Shown here: positions 12,858 to 14,251 of the stretch, one piece after another
Position numbering within the stretch: position 1 is the stretch's first letter
How the letters are laid out: every line of letters begins with the position of its first letter
NCBI GenBank assembly: GCA_017989485.1
Contig: JAGNPU010000011.1
Location: 1 to 14,251, forward strand
Length of the DNA stretch: 14,251 nucleotides
Source of the DNA: Neisseriaceae bacterium
GTDB lineage: Bacteria > Pseudomonadota > Gammaproteobacteria > Burkholderiales > Neisseriaceae
Direction: 5' to 3'
The notes under the pieces: model-generated
The model's database searches: none
What the model was told of the DNA's origin: nothing
Seen by the model: only the letters and a program-made list of their open reading frames with translations
Program-made: the position numbers and the translations under genes

Positions 12858-14251
12858 ATGTCGGACCGAAGTCCCTCTAGCCAGGACAGTCGATCGCTTT
12901 TGGTTGCCCAAAGCATCCTGAACGGTTTTAACAAACACTATTTTCTCTTCAGCCAGGCCAATGCCCAGGCCAAAGGCCTGTTCGAGGCCGCCCACTGGCA
13001 TGGCATTCAAGAACTCGTTGCCAACCGCATCCAAATGTACGATGACCGCGTCAAAGAGGCCGTGACCTTTTTGCGCGAAACCTGCGACGCCGCTCATTTT
13101 TCTGACGCCGTCTGGCAGCAGGCCAAAACCCTCTACATTGCGCTCTTGGTCAACCACAAACAGCCGGAACTGGCGGAAACTTTTTTCAACTCGGTGTGCT
13201 GTAAAATCTTGGACCGCGCCTACTTTAACAACGACTTTATCTTTTTCAAGCCGGCCACCTCTACGGAATACATCGAGTCTGACCCGCCCACGTTCAAAAG
13301 CTTTTACCCAAATAAAGAAGGCCTAAGAGGGTGTTTACAACACATTATTGGCCACTTTAACTGGCAGCGCCCGTTTGCCCACTTAAACCACGACCTGTCG
13401 TGGGTGCTGCGCGCGGCCAAGGCCCACTTTAAAGAAGAATGGCCGCCCAGCGAGCTCAACCTGCACCTACAGGTGTTACACGCGCCGTTTTACCGCAATA
13501 AGGGTGCTTATATTTTCGGCCAAATCGTCAACGGCAGCCGTCGCCATCCGTTTGCCTTGGCCATTTTGCATGACGAACAGGGCCAGCTGGTCATCGACAC
13601 GGCGCTGTTTCATCCCGAGCAAATTGCGGTGCTGTTCTCCTTTGCCCGTGCCTACTTCTTGGTCGACATGGACGTGCCCTCGGCCTACGTCAATTTTTTA
13701 CACCGGCTGCTGCCCATGCGCCACCCCCATGAGCTGTACACCATGTTGGGCCTACAAAAGCAGGGCAAAAACATTTTTTACCGTGAATTTATTCAGCACC
13801 TCAACCACTCCAACGACCAGTTCACTCTGGCACCCGGGGTAAAAGGCTTGGTGATGTTGGTGTTTACCCTGCCCACCTTCCCCTATGTGTTTAAGCTCAT
13901 CAAAGACGTGTTTGGCCCCAACAAAGACTTTGGCCGCAAAGAGGTCAAAGAAAAATACCTGCTGGTGAAGCGCCATGACCGCGTGGGCCGCATGGCCGAC
14001 ACCTTAGAGTTTTCTAACGTTGCCTTCCCGCTTGAGCGCTGCGACCCTCTGCTGCTGGCCGAGCTGCGCGCGCTGGCGCCGTCACAAATTGAAGAGAGCG
14101 ACGGCCTGCTGGTGGTCAAACACCTCTATATCGAGCGTCGCCTCAAACCGCTCAACCTCTTCATGCAAAGCGCCCAGCAAGCCGACAAAGACAACGCCAT
14201 CATCGAATACGGCAACGCCTTGAAAGAACTCGCCTCGGCCAACATCTTCCC
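12858..14251 (+). CDS. aceK: Isocitrate dehydrogenase kinase/phosphatase AceK (3' end cut by window)
   Basis: About 464 codons are present and the frame is open to the window edge; E. coli AceK is 578 residues, so roughly the last fifth is missing. AceK reversibly phosphorylates isocitrate dehydrogenase to split carbon between the TCA cycle and the glyoxylate shunt. Seen: the N-terminal regulatory domain, FYRNKGAYI, FSFARAYFLVDMDVPS, the P-loop-like APGVKGLVM (325-333), FPYVFKLIKD with the ATP-binding lysine K346 (E. coli K336), and HDRVGRMADTLE with D381 aligning to the E. coli phosphatase-critical D371. By the same offset the kinase catalytic aspartate would lie just past the window end. 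The ATG at 12858 has AAGGAG nine bases upstream. No aceA or aceB is in the window; aceK stands behind its own promoter after an unrelated operon. Confidence 0.96.
   Translation, partial: MSDRSPSSQDSRSLLVAQSILNGFNKHYFLFSQANAQAKGLFEAAHWHGIQELVANRIQMYDDRVKEAVTFLRETCDAAHFSDAVWQQAKTLYIALLVNHKQPELAETFFNSVCCKILDRAYFNNDFIFFKPATSTEYIESDPPTFKSFYPNKEGLRGCLQHIIGHFNWQRPFAHLNHDLSWVLRAAKAHFKEEWPPSELNLHLQVLHAPFYRNKGAYIFGQIVNGSRRHPFALAILHDEQGQLVIDTALFHPEQIAVLFSFARAYFLVDMDVPSAYVNFLHRLLPMRHPHELYTMLGLQKQGKNIFYREFIQHLNHSNDQFTLAPGVKGLVMLVFTLPTFPYVFKLIKDVFGPNKDFGRKEVKEKYLLVKRHDRVGRMADTLEFSNVAFPLERCDPLLLAELRALAPSQIEESDGLLVVKHLYIERRLKPLNLFMQSAQQADKDNAIIEYGNALKELASANIF

Noticed and set aside
13504..13842. 112-codon ORF within aceK in another frame
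   Set aside because: The aceK frame is continuous through it with strong family motifs; this frame is rich in S, T, C and P, as expected of a shadow.
1..14251. CRISPR array, toxin-antitoxin pair, prophage or defence genes
   Set aside because: No regularly spaced repeats and no integrase, transposase, nuclease or toxin-like ORFs were found on either strand.

Overview
The window looks like chromosomal core DNA of a betaproteobacterium, most likely in the order Neisseriales. The DnaK reading (643 codons, ending in an EEVKDD-type tail) resembles neisserial DnaK along its length. The neighbouring genes (prlC, grpE, dnaK, dnaJ, aceK, a YrdA-type gamma carbonic anhydrase) are proteobacterial housekeeping genes. 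I saw no canonical neisserial uptake sequence (GCCGTCTGAA), so I do not assign Neisseria itself or a genus.

Layout. Positions 1-840 hold no credible gene. They are a cluster of palindromic repeats: a hairpin element flanked by 7-bp direct repeats, several short perfect palindromes, a dRS3-like repeat and a GTGGGTCGCGACCCAC-type palindrome. Next, on the minus strand, comes a tRNA-Lys(UUU) gene with its own near-consensus sigma-70 promoter and a bidirectional terminator. Oligopeptidase A (prlC, minus) follows, divergent from a gamma-class carbonic anhydrase-like gene (plus). That gene converges, with a 4-base overlap, on a PPP-type metallophosphatase (minus).

Positions 4862-8854 are the heat-shock chaperone locus, all on the minus strand and transcribed grpE-dnaK-dnaJ. 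Each of the three genes is preceded by a sigma-32-like promoter (CTTGAAA or CTTGATA, 13 bases, then a C-rich -10). There is an intrinsic terminator between dnaK and dnaJ and another after dnaJ. A YfbR-like HD-domain nucleotidase (minus) lies upstream of grpE and has its own terminator.

Positions 9627-9968 are a divergent intergenic stretch with two large inverted repeats, one of which brackets a sigma-70-like promoter. From there a plus-strand cassette reads rightward: a small DUF3870 protein, a strong hairpin terminator or attenuator, a DUF819-type membrane transporter, and an enolase-superfamily dipeptide epimerase with the catalytic and dipeptide-binding residues in place. This looks like a module for taking up and epimerising a dipeptide such as a murein-derived L-Ala-D-Glu; the transporter substrate and the DUF3870 role are inference. 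The window ends inside aceK (isocitrate dehydrogenase kinase/phosphatase), which has its own promoter and is cut by the right edge.

The most notable signals are the DUF3870-DUF819-epimerase cassette with its unusual control region, the separate heat-shock promoters of the three chaperone genes, and the palindrome mosaic at the left end. I did not find a clear new defence or mobile system.
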